Source: Glycomyces tenuis DSM 44171 (GTDB taxonomy: Bacteria; Actinomycetota; Actinomycetes; Mycobacteriales; Micromonosporaceae). Taken from it: a DNA stretch of 64,000 nucleotides. The notes under the pieces are model-generated. The model saw only the letters and a program-made list of their open reading frames with translations, was not told where the DNA came from and did not search any database. Position numbers and translations under genes: made by a program. Numbering within the stretch: position 1 is the first letter of the stretch; the number at the start of each line of letters is the position of its first letter. The stretch is taken from the NCBI RefSeq assembly GCF_000427885.1, contig NZ_ATYW01000003.1:368159-432158 (forward strand), written 5' to 3'. Positions 30,361 through 38,094 of this stretch are shown piece by piece.

Positions 30361-31269
30361 TCACAGGCCGCGCCCGCGGCGGTGGAGTGCCGCCATCACC
30401 GTCGGGACGCCGACGATCCCGGCCGCGGCCGCCGCCGCGACGGCCGCCCTCGGCTCGCCCGGGTTCGACCTCGTCGCCTTGAGCGCCCAGCGCAGCGCCT
30501 CCCGGCGGTCGCCGATCGCGGCGTGCCAGCAGGCGAGCTGGCCGTAGACGCGGGCCGCGCCCGCGGGGCTGCCGTGGATCTCCGGGTGCCGGTCCAGGAT
30601 CCACCGCAGCGAGGAGATCTTGGTGTCCCAGCGGGTCTCGAAGTGCGAGCCGGCCCAGTTGACCAGCGCCAACGGCGTGTCGACGTGCGCGATCGGGCGG
30701 CGCCTGGCCGCCCGCAGCAGCATGTCCCAGTCCTCGTTCTGGCTGCCCGGCGCGTCCTCGGCGACCAGCCCGAGACCGCCCATGAGCGCGGAGCGGCGGA
30801 AGACGAACGTGGAGGAGTGCAGCATCATCATCCGCGAGCGGAGCAGGTCCGCGTGGCGCACCGCCGTCCGCTCGGCCAGGCGCGCGTTGCGCCGCCCCCG
30901 GTAGTCGACCTCGATCGCGGTCGTGCACATCTCCGCCTCGGTGCCCAGCGCGGCCACCTGCGCGGTCAGCTTGCCGGGGAGCCACTCGTCGTCGTCGTCG
31001 AGGAAGGCCACGAGCTCGGTCCCCAAGGCGGCGATCCCGGTGTTGCGGGCCCCGGCCAGGCCGGGCGTGCGCCGGTTCTTCACCACCCGCACCGGCCGCT
31101 CGCCGTCATCGGACGCGAGCGACTCGTCGGGCTTCGCCCGGTCGAAGACCACGACCACCTCGACCCGCCCCGGATAGAACTGGGTCAGCACCGAACGCAG
31201 GGCCGCGCGCACCTGCTTCGGCCGGTCGTGGGTCGGGATGACCACCCCGACCGAAGGCAGGTCACTCAC
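30361..31269 (-). CDS. Family 2 glycosyltransferase
   Basis: A 302-residue GT-A enzyme: VGVVIPTHDRPKQVRAALRSVL at the N-terminus, the nucleotide-sugar DxD region VAFLDDDDEWLPGKL (about 90-104), and SQNEDWDMLLRAA (the ED acceptor/base motif, about 178). No membrane helix is present, so it acts on the inner face of the membrane. The GTG start at 31269 overlaps the sulfotransferase upstream by 8 bp. It probably adds one sugar of the surface polysaccharide. Confidence 0.9.
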   Translation of the reverse strand: MSDLPSVGVVIPTHDRPKQVRAALRSVLTQFYPGRVEVVVVFDRAKPDESLASDDGERPVRVVKNRRTPGLAGARNTGIAALGTELVAFLDDDDEWLPGKLTAQVAALGTEAEMCTTAIEVDYRGRRNARLAERTAVRHADLLRSRMMMLHSSTFVFRRSALMGGLGLVAEDAPGSQNEDWDMLLRAARRRPIAHVDTPLALVNWAGSHFETRWDTKISSLRWILDRHPEIHGSPAGAARVYGQLACWHAAIGDRREALRWALKATRSNPGEPRAAVAAAAAAGIVGVPTVMAALHRRGRGL

Positions 31270-32278
31270 TCGCGGCCACCTCCGCGGGCGGCTCCTCCGC
31301 AGCGGGTTCGAGCTCGTCGAGGTAGCCGTAGCGGCCCAGCAGCGGGCGCGTCAGCGTCGACACCATCCGGCGGGTGCCGTGCGCCATGTCCTCGGCCCAC
31401 GCCTCGTCGGGCATGATCGGTATGCGCCCCACCGTGAACCGCATCGGGTTCCCGGCCGCCGAATGGCTCGGGCCCAGATCGGCCCAGCCGTCGCCGATGA
31501 AGTTCAGATCGGATTCGACCAGGTCGATCCCGCAGAAGCGGGCCAGTGACGCGATCACCTTGCGCGGGCGCTGGATGACCCGCTCGTAGCGCACCCGCCG
31601 CACCGGCACCCCGCGCCGGGCCAGCAGGCTGAACGCGGCGTTCTGCGCGTTCCACAGCATCGCGGCCTTGGCGGGGGAGTAGCGGGTCATCTGGTCGCCG
31701 GTGGGCGACTCGGGGCGCCGCACCTGCTTCGTCCATGAGTAGGCCACGCCGCGCGAGTCGCGCACGACGTGCAGCACCCGCAGGTCGATGTTCGGCGACC
31801 AGCGCAGGCAGTAGGCCAGCGAGGCGTGCTTGGAGGAGTCCACGATGACGCGGGCGTTCGTGTCGGCCGCCGCGGCCTGGTAGACCCGCTCGAAATAGGA
31901 GACGTACTCGCGGACCAGCCGGTGCTGGGCCGAGGCGAGCTTCTTCGCGGCGAGCGCGGGGATGTGCCGGGTGCGGTCCACGGTGGACTTGAGGGCGCTC
32001 AGCCGCGCCACGTCGACCTCGTCCCAGGAACCGAACGCGGACTCGCCGATCCGCTGCCAGAACTCGCAGTAGGAGAACGTCGCGCCGCAGGCGCACATCT
32101 CGTTGCCGAGCAGGTCCCGCTCCCACAGATGGGTGATCTCGCCCAGGGGCATCACGCCCGGCAGCTGGCCCAGCAGCCGCTCCAGGAGCGTCGTGCCGCT
32201 GCGGCCCAGGCCTCCGATGAACACCACCCTGACGGGGTTATCGGACTGCTCGGCCGTGTCGGCGATCTTGACGCTCAC
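31262..32278 (-). CDS. Sulfotransferase (PAPS-dependent family)
   Basis: A 338-residue protein with the 5'-phosphosulfate loop VVFIGGLGRSGTTLLERLLG (residues 18-37) and the 3'-phosphate motif LRVLHVVRDSRGVAYSW (about 180-196), plus VIVDSSKHASLAY. These are the PAPS-binding motifs of the sulfotransferase superfamily. The GTG start follows GAGGAG. Coupled with the glycosyltransferase, it probably sulfates a sugar in the exopolysaccharide or a precursor lipid. A second, different sulfotransferase lies at 35815-36699. Confidence 0.88.
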   Translation of the reverse strand: MSVKIADTAEQSDNPVRVVFIGGLGRSGTTLLERLLGQLPGVMPLGEITHLWERDLLGNEMCACGATFSYCEFWQRIGESAFGSWDEVDVARLSALKSTVDRTRHIPALAAKKLASAQHRLVREYVSYFERVYQAAAADTNARVIVDSSKHASLAYCLRWSPNIDLRVLHVVRDSRGVAYSWTKQVRRPESPTGDQMTRYSPAKAAMLWNAQNAAFSLLARRGVPVRRVRYERVIQRPRKVIASLARFCGIDLVESDLNFIGDGWADLGPSHSAAGNPMRFTVGRIPIMPDEAWAEDMAHGTRRMVSTLTRPLLGRYGYLDELEPAAEEPPAEVAASE

Positions 32279-32401
32279 GGATGGCTCTCCTCTCGATTAG
32301 GACGGTCCTGTGTCGGTATAACGACTCTGGGTGGGGTCGAGGACACGCCCTGCGGTGAAAAATCCCGGAAAATGCCGCCCCTGGCCTTACGGTCTGATGG
32401 C

Positions 32402-33217
32402 ATGGAGCGGTTCGCCCCCACGGGGCTCGGCGAGCGAGGCGACACGTCCTCGCCACGGATTCGGCTCGGCGGCATCGGCATCGACCGAGTCGACGAGCGC
32501 CAGGCCGTCGCGCGGGTCCTCGACGCGATCGAGGCGGGCCGCGGCGGGCAGATCGTCACGCCCAATGTCGACATCGTGGCCGCCGCCAGGCGCAGCCGCG
32601 AACTGCGCGCCGTCATCGAGGCCTCGGACCTCTCGGTCGCCGACGGCGCGCCCCTGGTGTGGGCCTCGAAGCTGGCCGGGACGCCGCTGCCGCAGCGGGT
32701 GGCCGGCTCGGACCTGGTGTGGAGCCTGTCGGAGGCGGCCTCGCGGCACGGGTTGAAGGTCGCCCTGCTCGGCGGCACCCCGGACGGCGCGGCCCGGCCC
32801 ACCGAGCGGGCCGCGGCGGTCCTGGAGCGGCGCTACCCGGGCCTGAAGGTCGTCGGGGCGTGGTGCCCGCCGATGGGCTTCGAACGCGACGAGTCGCACT
32901 GGCGGGCCCTGGTCGACCGCTTCGAGGCGGCCGCGCCCGACCTGGTGTACGTGGGGCTGGGCTTCCCGAAGCAGGAGCACGTGATCGTGCGGCTGCGGGC
33001 GGCGGCGCCGCGCGCGTGGTTCCTCGGCTGCGGCGCGAGCATCGACTTCATCGCCGGGTACCGGCGCCGCGCCCCGGAGTGGATGCGGCGCAGCGGCGCC
33101 GAGTGGCTGTTCCGCCTGGCCTCCGAACCCCGCCGACTCGCCGGACGCTACCTCCTCAAGGACGTCCCCGAGGCACTGCGGCTCCTGTCCGAGGCCGCTC
33201 GCTCACGCCGCTCTTGA
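32402..33217 (+). CDS. WecG/TagA/CpsF family glycosyltransferase
   Basis: A 271-residue GT26 enzyme: RLGGIGIDRVDERQAVARVLDAI, the diagnostic TPNVDIVAAAR and ADGAPLVWASKLAG with the catalytic Asp, RVAGSDLVWSLSEAA, KVALLGGTPDGAA, and VYVGLGFPKQEHVI near the C-terminus. Such enzymes add the second sugar to undecaprenyl-PP-linked sugar at the inner membrane face. The start is uncertain: the ATG at 32402 has a weak ribosome site, and an in-frame ATG 30 nt upstream is possible. Divergent from the sulfotransferase operon. Confidence 0.9.
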   Translation: MERFAPTGLGERGDTSSPRIRLGGIGIDRVDERQAVARVLDAIEAGRGGQIVTPNVDIVAAARRSRELRAVIEASDLSVADGAPLVWASKLAGTPLPQRVAGSDLVWSLSEAASRHGLKVALLGGTPDGAARPTERAAAVLERRYPGLKVVGAWCPPMGFERDESHWRALVDRFEAAAPDLVYVGLGFPKQEHVIVRLRAAAPRAWFLGCGASIDFIAGYRRRAPEWMRRSGAEWLFRLASEPRRLAGRYLLKDVPEALRLLSEAARSRRS

Positions 33218-33245
33218 CGCTCTGAGCGCACTCAGATGGCATACT
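33214..33245 (+). promoter_or_regulatory. Promoter with operator palindrome of the RHH gene
   Basis: TTGACG (33214-33219) and CATACT (33240-33245) with a long 20-bp spacer that contains the inverted repeat CTGAG/CTCAG (33222-33235). A palindrome between -35 and -10 fits autorepression by a ribbon-helix-helix protein. Confidence 0.45.
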
Positions 33246-33251
33246 TTCGAC

Positions 33252-33509
33252 ATGAGCGGTTCGGCTGTGATCAAGCTTCCAGTGGAACTGCGTGACCGGA
33301 TCGCCAAGTTGGCGGAAGATCGCCGTCTGACCATCGCCGGTGCCGTCGCGCACGCACTCGATGCGGCCGAGGAGGCAGAGTTCCGGGACAAGTCCAGATC
33401 CGCTATGGGAACCCGCTCTGCGGGGGCCGGGCTGCGGCGTCAGAGCGAACGCTTCGCCCCCTCGCTCTCGGACGAACTGGAGCCGGAAGACTGGAGCGAC
33501 GTGCTGTGA
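33252..33509 (+). CDS. Ribbon-helix-helix antitoxin-like protein
   Basis: An 85-residue protein. Its N-terminal SAVIKLPVELRDRIAKLAEDRRLTIAGAVAHALDAAEE is a ribbon-helix-helix pattern (beta strand, then two helices); the C-terminal half is flexible and ends ELEPEDWSDVL, like the toxin-wrapping tails of MazE/VapB-type antitoxins. An inverted repeat lies in its promoter. The next frame overlaps its stop by GTGA, as in toxin-antitoxin operons, but encodes only 35 residues, so the antitoxin may be an orphan. Confidence 0.7.
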   Translation: MSGSAVIKLPVELRDRIAKLAEDRRLTIAGAVAHALDAAEEAEFRDKSRSAMGTRSAGAGLRRQSERFAPSLSDELEPEDWSDVL

Positions 33510-33613
33510 GACCGCGGCACGAGGCCACGCGGCTTCGGCGATTCGATCGGCCATGGGCGCAAGGACATATGCAGATCGAACTCGTTCTGCGCCGGATCCT
33601 CGGCCCGACCTGA
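33506..33613 (+). other. 35-codon frame overlapping the antitoxin stop (possible toxin remnant)
   Basis: GTG start in a GTGA overlap with the antitoxin gene, 35 codons to TGA, product Arg-rich (begins MRPRHEATRLRRFDRPW). It has no recognisable toxin motif. It stops 3 bp before the end of the convergent methyltransferase gene, so if a toxin gene was here it has been cut at this junction. Confidence 0.3.
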
Positions 33614-33616
33614 CCC

Positions 33617-34348
33617 TCAGCGGCGGCGGGCGACGTAGACGACGTCGGTGCACCGCTTCGACAGCGGCGAGGCCAGCACCGCGTCCGCGGCCTTCGACGC
33701 CCACGCCCACGGCCTCCGGTAGCAGCCCTGCGTGAACAGCGTGAAGCCCTGCACGCCGACCAGCTCGTAGCCGTGCCGGTCCAGCAGCGCCCGCATCTCC
33801 TCGTGCGAGAGCTCCTGGAACCACGTCGAGGAGTCCACGCGGCCGAACGCCTTGCGCAGGTGGCGCAGCGAGGCGGTGTTGCCGTGGTTCTCCACCAGCA
33901 GCAGCCCGGCGTCCGCGTCGGGCAGGGCCGCCGAGGCGAACTCCATCAACTGGTCCCGCAGCCCGGCGTCCACGTTGAGCACGAAACGGAACGCCGTCAC
34001 CATCGCCGGCCGCCCCGGCACGACCTCCGGGCACGCCCCGCCGGGCCCCACCAGGTGCGAATGCCCCGGCGTGCCCAGCTCGCGGCCCTTGGCCAGCATC
34101 GCCTCCGACGTGTCGTAGCCGTGCGAGACCTCCACCAGGCCCGACAGCATCCGGGCCACCCGCCCGGTGCCGCAGGCGAAGTCGTGGTGCACCGGCGGCA
34201 TCCCGAACGCGCTCGGCACGAAACCGCGCAGCCAGCCCGCCTGGCGGGCGCTGACGATCGACGAGAACGTGCCGGGCGCGTACGTCCGCTCGGCGTACTT
34301 CTCGACCGCGGACGGGTCCTGGAACACCTCGGTGTAATCGGCAGCCAC
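33617..34348 (-). CDS. Class I SAM-dependent methyltransferase
   Basis: A 243-residue protein. Motif I is HDFACGTGRVARML (about 57-70), the acidic loop follows in VSHGYDTSEAMLAKG, and VTAFRFVLNVD is post-motif II. The first third (YTEVFQDPSAVEKYAERTYAPGTFSSIV) is an N-terminal cap. The substrate is unknown; within this locus it may methylate a sugar. It ends convergently 3 bp after the short frame described above and is separated by 21 bp from the flippase, the next gene on the same strand. Confidence 0.8.
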   Translation of the reverse strand: MAADYTEVFQDPSAVEKYAERTYAPGTFSSIVSARQAGWLRGFVPSAFGMPPVHHDFACGTGRVARMLSGLVEVSHGYDTSEAMLAKGRELGTPGHSHLVGPGGACPEVVPGRPAMVTAFRFVLNVDAGLRDQLMEFASAALPDADAGLLLVENHGNTASLRHLRKAFGRVDSSTWFQELSHEEMRALLDRHGYELVGVQGFTLFTQGCYRRPWAWASKAADAVLASPLSKRCTDVVYVARRR

Positions 34349-34369
34349 GAATATCCCCCAATTGGAGCT

Positions 34370-35827
34370 CTAGATTCTGCGTCGGTAACGCAGCAGCGTC
34401 ACCGCCCAAGCCAGGCCCGCGGCCGCGAGCGCGGCCAGCGTCCACGGCCCCCCGAGCGGGCTGAGCGACAGCGGCAGCACGCCGAAGACGAGCCCGGTCG
34501 CCGCCAGCGCCCGCCTCGTCAGCGCGCCGAACGGATGCAGACCGAAGGTCCGCCACAGCTGCGCGAGTGGAATCAGATTATTCACCACGACGGCCGCCGA
34601 CCACGCGATCGCCGCGCCGACGACGCCGAGCGAAGGAATCAACAGCAGGTTCAACCCCACGTTGACGGCGAGTGAAATCGACACGTCGATCAGCTGCCAC
34701 GCGGTCTTCCCGGCCATCGACAGCATCGAGTCGACCACCCCGCAGGCAGCGCTCGCCATCATCGCGGGCACCAGGATCCACACCACCGCGCGCGCCGTCC
34801 CGGTGGCGTACTCGCCGCCGAACAGCCGCAGATACCAGTCGGCGCCGATCCCCACCGCCAGGTAGACCGGCCACGTGAGCGCCACGATCCACGCCGTCGA
34901 CGCCTGGTAGAGCCGCTTCGCCGACAGCGCCTCCCCGGCGGCCATGGCCGCCGCCGCGCGCGGCTGCACCGCCTGCCCGACCGCCCCGGACGCCAACTGC
35001 CCCACGATGACGAACCGCGTCGCCACCGTGTAGACCGCGGCCGGACCGAGCCCGGCCAGGGCCGCCACCAGGATGATGTCGAGGCGCTGGAGGCCGATCT
35101 GCGCCACCCCGGCGACCGCCCGCGGCGCGGTGAAACCCCAGAACGCCCGCGCCTCGACGCGGTCGGGGAAGCCCGCGTCGCCGCCTCCCCGGTGGCGCCG
35201 CCACAGGTACCACCCGGCGGCGAGCGCCGCGGGCAGGTACGGCAGCGCCCACGCGGCGGTGACCGTCAGCGCCGAGGCCGCGCCGGTCAAGGCGATCGCG
35301 GCGAGCGCCGCCAGCTGCGCCAGCGTCCGCCCGAGCTTGTCGATGAGGACCGTCGGGCCCATGAGCCGGTAGCCGCGCGTGGCCGCCAGCAGCGCCTCCA
35401 GCGCCACCGACGCGGGCAGGAAGACCGCCACGAGGCGCACCAGGTCGGGCCGCTCGAACATCGGCGCCGACGCGAACAGCGCCAGCGCGGCGGCGGCCGA
35501 GGCGAGACAGGCCGGCCACAGGCTGATCCGCAGCACCGAGCCGATCGCCGCCTCCCGGCCCACCTGGCGCAGGCGCGCGACCCAGTACACGAGCCCCGTC
35601 GGGGTCCCCAGGCGCGCCAGAGCGCCGACGACGAGGAACACCGACGTCACCGCGAAGAACGCGCCGGCGTCGGCAGGCGAGAGCGCCACGGCCACCAGCC
35701 AGGTGACCGTCAGGCCCCCGCCTCCGGCGACCACCGCGCCGACGAGGTTGACTAGGCCCCCGCGCGCGGTGCCGCGCAGCTCGGCCCGGTCGGCGGGCTC
35801 GACCCTGGCGGCGGTCAGCGTCTCCAA
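34370..35827 (-). CDS. Polysaccharide flippase (MOP/Wzx superfamily)
   Basis: A 485-residue membrane protein with about 12-14 helices spread over the whole length (for example LVNLVGAVVAGGGGLTVTWLVAV, FFAVTSVFLVVGALARLG, AVNVGLNLLLIPSLGVVGAAIAW). The last of these, N-x-x-L-N-x-x-L-IP-x-x-G-x-x-GAA, is a MOP-family flippase signature. It moves the lipid-linked oligosaccharide across the membrane. TTG at 35827 is the only plausible start near the sulfotransferase end and overlaps it by 13 bp; the open frame continues upstream as a shadow. Confidence 0.85.
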   Translation of the reverse strand: METLTAARVEPADRAELRGTARGGLVNLVGAVVAGGGGLTVTWLVAVALSPADAGAFFAVTSVFLVVGALARLGTPTGLVYWVARLRQVGREAAIGSVLRISLWPACLASAAAALALFASAPMFERPDLVRLVAVFLPASVALEALLAATRGYRLMGPTVLIDKLGRTLAQLAALAAIALTGAASALTVTAAWALPYLPAALAAGWYLWRRHRGGGDAGFPDRVEARAFWGFTAPRAVAGVAQIGLQRLDIILVAALAGLGPAAVYTVATRFVIVGQLASGAVGQAVQPRAAAAMAAGEALSAKRLYQASTAWIVALTWPVYLAVGIGADWYLRLFGGEYATGTARAVVWILVPAMMASAACGVVDSMLSMAGKTAWQLIDVSISLAVNVGLNLLLIPSLGVVGAAIAWSAAVVVNNLIPLAQLWRTFGLHPFGALTRRALAATGLVFGVLPLSLSPLGGPWTLAALAAAGLAWAVTLLRYRRRI

Positions 35828-36699
35828 CTCGGCGTCCCGCCCAGCCAGTCGGCGAGCCGGGCGTCGTACGGCTCGTAGTGCTCGGTCAGCCGCGCCCGCA
35901 GCGCGGGCGACATGGGCGAGGGGCGCCCGCGGGCGTTGTGCCTGGCGAAGGCGAACTCGCCGAGCCACGGCAGGCCGAGGAACCGCAGGGCCCGCTCGAA
36001 GGCGTCCTCGGGCCTGGTGAAGAACTCGCCGGAGTCGAGCACCAGGATCCGGTCGCGGCCCACCGCCTCGGCGAGCGGCTCCAGGTAGTCGGTGTAGCGC
36101 CCGCGTGCGACGTAGGCGTGGTGCTGGTGGCTGAAGCTGTAGTGCTCCGGCTCGGCGCGCAGCCGCCGCTCCTCGCCGTCGAGCCGCTCGTCCTCGGCGC
36201 CGACGGCCGCCTCGAAGTCGGCGATGTCCTCGAAGCCGCGGGCCGTCTCGTGGGCGTGGTGGGACCAGGCCCGCTCGACCGGGTCGCGGACGAGCACGAT
36301 GACCTTGACGCCCGGCAGGTCCCGCGCGAAGCGCTCCGCGGCGAGCGGATGGTAGAGGTAGTACGGGCTGGACTCGAAGCCGATCGGCGCGAGCCCGGTG
36401 TGCTCGGCGATGCGGCGGGCGGCGGCCTTGGTGGGGAAGTGCGCCCGGTACCACGGCAGGCCCCGGCCGTAGGCGGTGTCGAAGTAGTGGACGCCCTTGT
36501 GGCAGACGGGTTTGAGGATCGCCGGGTGCTGGGCGAGGGCCCGGTACAGCGACGTGGTGCCGCAGCGCTGGCCGCCGCAGACCAGCAGGCCCGGCAGGAT
36601 CCGGGACGACGAGGTCAGCCGCCCGAAGGTCCGAGTGGAGTGGCCGACGACGGCCTTGACGGACGTCGGGACGCGCTCCCGCAGTGTTCGCTCGCTCAA
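35815..36699 (-). CDS. Sulfotransferase domain protein
   Basis: A 294-residue protein with PAPS motifs: 5'-loop LLVCGGQRCGTTSLYRALAQHP (about 38-59) and 3'-loop VKVIVLVRDPVERAWSHHAHE (about 135-155), followed by the typical SGEFFTRPEDAFERALRFLGLP. This is the heparan-sulfotransferase-like branch, different from the sulfotransferase at 31262. The TTG start has AGGAG 6 nt upstream. It is overlapped by the flippase gene. Together the two enzymes predict a sulfated polysaccharide. Confidence 0.9.
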   Translation of the reverse strand: MSERTLRERVPTSVKAVVGHSTRTFGRLTSSSRILPGLLVCGGQRCGTTSLYRALAQHPAILKPVCHKGVHYFDTAYGRGLPWYRAHFPTKAAARRIAEHTGLAPIGFESSPYYLYHPLAAERFARDLPGVKVIVLVRDPVERAWSHHAHETARGFEDIADFEAAVGAEDERLDGEERRLRAEPEHYSFSHQHHAYVARGRYTDYLEPLAEAVGRDRILVLDSGEFFTRPEDAFERALRFLGLPWLGEFAFARHNARGRPSPMSPALRARLTEHYEPYDARLADWLGGTPSWRR

Positions 36700-36728
36700 A
36701 CGGTGCTCCTAATAATCCACAGTGCTCA

Positions 36729-36867
36729 CACATCCCGCCGCGCCGCTTCGCGCATCCCGCTGCCGCGCGCCGTGCTTCATGCATCGCGCTGCCGCGCGCC
36801 GTGCTTCATGCATCGCGCTGCCGCGCGCCGTGCTTCATGCATCGCGCTGCCGCGCGATGTGCCTCAG
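36729..36867. repeat. Tandem 29-bp repeat at a gene's 3' end (about 4.7 copies)
   Basis: Units at 36752-36780, 36781-36809, 36810-36838 and 36839-36867, with a partial unit from 36729. Two units are identical; the outer ones have a few changes. The unit at 36839-36867 together with 36835-36838 is the 3' end of the kinase gene (RQRDA and the stop), so each further unit repeats the codons RQRDA-stop. There are no spacers, so this is not a CRISPR. Confidence 0.9.
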
Positions 36868-38094
36868 CAGCGTCGGCAGCAGCCAGCGGCCGAGCGCCCC
36901 CAGCGCCGCCCCGGCCTGCTCGGCCTGGTCGCTCATGTAGCGCGCCGCCAGGTCCACCAGGTACAGCAGCGTCGTCGGCTCCGCCTCCGAAGGCGCCACC
37001 CCCATGGGCGCCAGCACCGCCGAGGCGTTGGCCGCCAGCAGCAGCACCGCCGTCGTCGGATCCACCTGGTGGGTCACGATGTCCTCTTGGAGCCGGTAGT
37101 GGACCGCGTCGAAGCCGTACGGGACGCCGATCTCGAACCGCTCCAGGTCCCACAGGTAGATCAGCTCCGCGCTCTCGCGGGTGTTCCACGGCGACCAGTC
37201 GCCGTGCCAGGCCCCGAAGGTCAGCTCCACGCGGGCGAAGCGGTCCAGGAGCGTCGTCCCGGCCGCCACCAGCGTGTCGACGTCGGTGTCGCACTCCCCG
37301 CTCGGGCCGAGCCCGGCCGACCGGCTCCGCGCCGCCAGCGACGCCAGCCTGGCCCGGAGCCGCGCGGCGTAGTCCGACTCGCCCAGCGGCGACCGCACCG
37401 TTCCGGCGACCTCCGCCAGCTCGCGCATCGCCGCGATCCTGGGGGCGCTGCCGCGGTCGGCGGGCTCCGTCCAGGCAGGGAGCGCCGAGGTGACCATGAG
37501 GTTGTGGCCGCGCCAGGTCCCCGCGTGCAGCAGCGCCGGGACGCGGAGCGTGCGCAGCTGCCCGAACTCGCCGAGCCGCCGTGTCGCCGCCGTCTCGGCC
37601 TCCACGAGTTCGCGCGTCAGCTCGTTGACGCCGAGCTTGGCGAAGGCGACGGTCCGCGCCTCGCCGTCGAGGATCTGAAGCACCGGTTTGCGGTTCGCCC
37701 TCGCCGGGCCGATGTGGATGCTCAAGTGGACCTCGTGGCCGAGCACCGCGCCGAGATGGTCGTCGATGCCCTCGGACGCCGACACCTGGAGGCGGTGCGG
37801 CAGCAGCAGCCGGTCCAGACCCAGACGCAGCGCCCACACCGCGGCGTCGCGCTTGACGCGGGCGGCCCGCGCGGCCGGCCTGGAGTACCGCGACAGCGCC
37901 CCGGCGGCGACCTTCCGGTTCGAGGCCGGGATCAGCACCCGCGGCTTGCGCCGGTTCGGCACGACGATGTACGGGCGCGACTCGCCCGCGGCCGATGCGG
38001 ACCGGTCCGGTCCCGGATACAGCTGGTCGACCACCTCGGCGAGATAGGTGGCGCGCCGACGCAGGTCGTCGGCGGTCTGCAGGGCTCTGCTCAT
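36835..38094 (-). CDS. APH/choline-kinase-fold phosphotransferase
   Basis: A 419-residue protein. The second half has the kinase catalytic loop TFGAWHGDWSPWNTRESAELIYLWDLERFEIGVPYGFDAVHY, with HGDxxxxN and a D-x-E metal segment as in aminoglycoside phosphotransferase/choline kinase folds. The first half has PYIVVPNRRKPRVLIPASNRK and KPVLQIL, possibly the ATP-binding lobe. In this locus it might phosphorylate a sugar or lipid; the substrate cannot be read. It overlaps the ligase gene (ATGA), and its 3' end is repeated in tandem downstream. Confidence 0.75.
   Translation of the reverse strand: MSRALQTADDLRRRATYLAEVVDQLYPGPDRSASAAGESRPYIVVPNRRKPRVLIPASNRKVAAGALSRYSRPAARAARVKRDAAVWALRLGLDRLLLPHRLQVSASEGIDDHLGAVLGHEVHLSIHIGPARANRKPVLQILDGEARTVAFAKLGVNELTRELVEAETAATRRLGEFGQLRTLRVPALLHAGTWRGHNLMVTSALPAWTEPADRGSAPRIAAMRELAEVAGTVRSPLGESDYAARLRARLASLAARSRSAGLGPSGECDTDVDTLVAAGTTLLDRFARVELTFGAWHGDWSPWNTRESAELIYLWDLERFEIGVPYGFDAVHYRLQEDIVTHQVDPTTAVLLLAANASAVLAPMGVAPSEAEPTTLLYLVDLAARYMSDQAEQAGAALGALGRWLLPTLLRHIARQRDA

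Noticed and set aside
36729-36867. Repeat array that might be called a CRISPR
   Set aside because: The 29-bp units are directly adjacent with no spacers, and the first unit is part of a protein-coding gene. No cas genes are present.
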